A stretch of 64,000 bases of DNA, from the NCBI RefSeq assembly GCF_001070855.1, contig NZ_JVLH01000014.1:62001-126000 (forward strand), given 5' to 3'. Of the stretch, positions 63,858 through 64,000 are shown piece by piece. The stretch's first letter is position 1, and the number at the start of each line of letters is the position of its first letter. This stretch comes from Trueperella pyogenes. GTDB taxonomy: Bacteria > Actinomycetota > Actinomycetes > Actinomycetales > Actinomycetaceae. The translations under genes and the position numbers were made by a program. Under the pieces are notes generated by a model, which did no database searches, was not told the DNA's origin, and worked only from the letters and a program-made list of their open reading frames with translations.

Positions 63858-64000
63858 TGCAATCCTCCTCTGCGGCTTTGGCGCAGGATGAGTGCGATAA
63901 AAACGAAGGCGCCGACAATCCCCAAGATGACAGACACGGGCATCTCGAAGGGCGAAATGATCGTCCGCGCCAGAAGATCAGCGATCGTAACAAGAGCGAC
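63854..64000 (-). CDS. Iron-siderophore-type ABC permease, C-terminal end (partial)
   Basis: The minus-strand frame entering at the window edge encodes 48 residues, ADLLARTIISPFEMPVSVI followed by a membrane segment and a basic end. This is the classical C-terminus of a FecCD permease (ADxLxR...PxExPV). The rest of the gene and presumably the binding protein lie beyond the window. Confidence 0.85.
   Translation of the reverse strand, partial: VALVTIADLLARTIISPFEMPVSVILGIVGAFVFIALILRQSRRGGLQ

Overview
The window reads as chromosomal DNA of a mid-GC actinobacterium of the Actinomycetaceae type (Actinomyces/Schaalia-like). The evidence is the S10/spc/alpha ribosomal layout, a WhiB regulator, GuaB3, three-subunit SdhCAB, leaderless-looking genes and a gene order that follows the known Mycobacterium tuberculosis block of alr, tsaE, tsaB, rimI, tsaD, groES, whiB3 and guaB/guaB3. 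The genus is inference. I found no tRNA, rRNA, CRISPR array, transposase, integrase or phage gene.

Region by region. 1-12.8 kb: end of the S10 operon, the spc operon with secY, adk, map, infA and rpmJ, then the alpha operon (rpsM, rpsK, rpoA, rplQ; rpsD is absent). 12.8-17.3 kb: polyphosphate-glucokinase-like ROK kinase, truA, rplM-rpsI, glmM. 17.3-20.75 kb: a visibly GC-richer block with two unrecognised genes and most of a lacI-type regulator. 20.9-28.8 kb: a glycan-use locus (LacI regulator, GH2 beta-galactosidase, sugar ABC binding protein and two permeases, GH29 alpha-L-fucosidase) with a shared operator-like sequence in front of lacZ and of the ABC operon. 28.7-34.8 kb: coaA, a GRP-family sugar uptake protein, nnrD, alr, tsaE, tsaB, rimI. 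35.0-39.7 kb: sdhCAB, then tsaD. 39.6-46.3 kb: a THUMP-like methyltransferase, groES with a CIRCE element but no groEL, a CcdA/DsbA pair, a WhiB3/WhiD-type regulator divergent from a MerR-type regulator, and an AGE-family epimerase. 46.4-53.5 kb: guaB, a DEDDh exonuclease, a small basic ORF, guaB3, small membrane or unknown genes, fumC. 53.56-55.28 kb: a second GC-rich block with an MFS gene and a folA fragment, ending in an abrupt join to a 5'-truncated MFS gene. 56.0-64 kb: tatB, tatC and tatA, the efeUOB iron uptake operon with a methyltransferase and a cupin, and an iron-siderophore-type FecCD/FecE ABC system cut by the window end.

How parts fit together. The lac/fuc locus would import and trim a galactose- and fucose-containing oligosaccharide, as expected for a mucosal actinobacterium. 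Tat translocase genes sit beside efeB, whose product carries a twin-arginine signal, so exporter and a likely client are neighbours. The last 7 kb is devoted to iron, with a DtxR/IdeR-like box in front of efeU. The points most worth a second look are the chimeric join near 55.28 kb, the GC-rich block that appears to end inside lacI, the two-gene unknown module in that block, the paired lac operators, and a small ORF with its own Shine-Dalgarno sequence and terminator near 49.0 kb.
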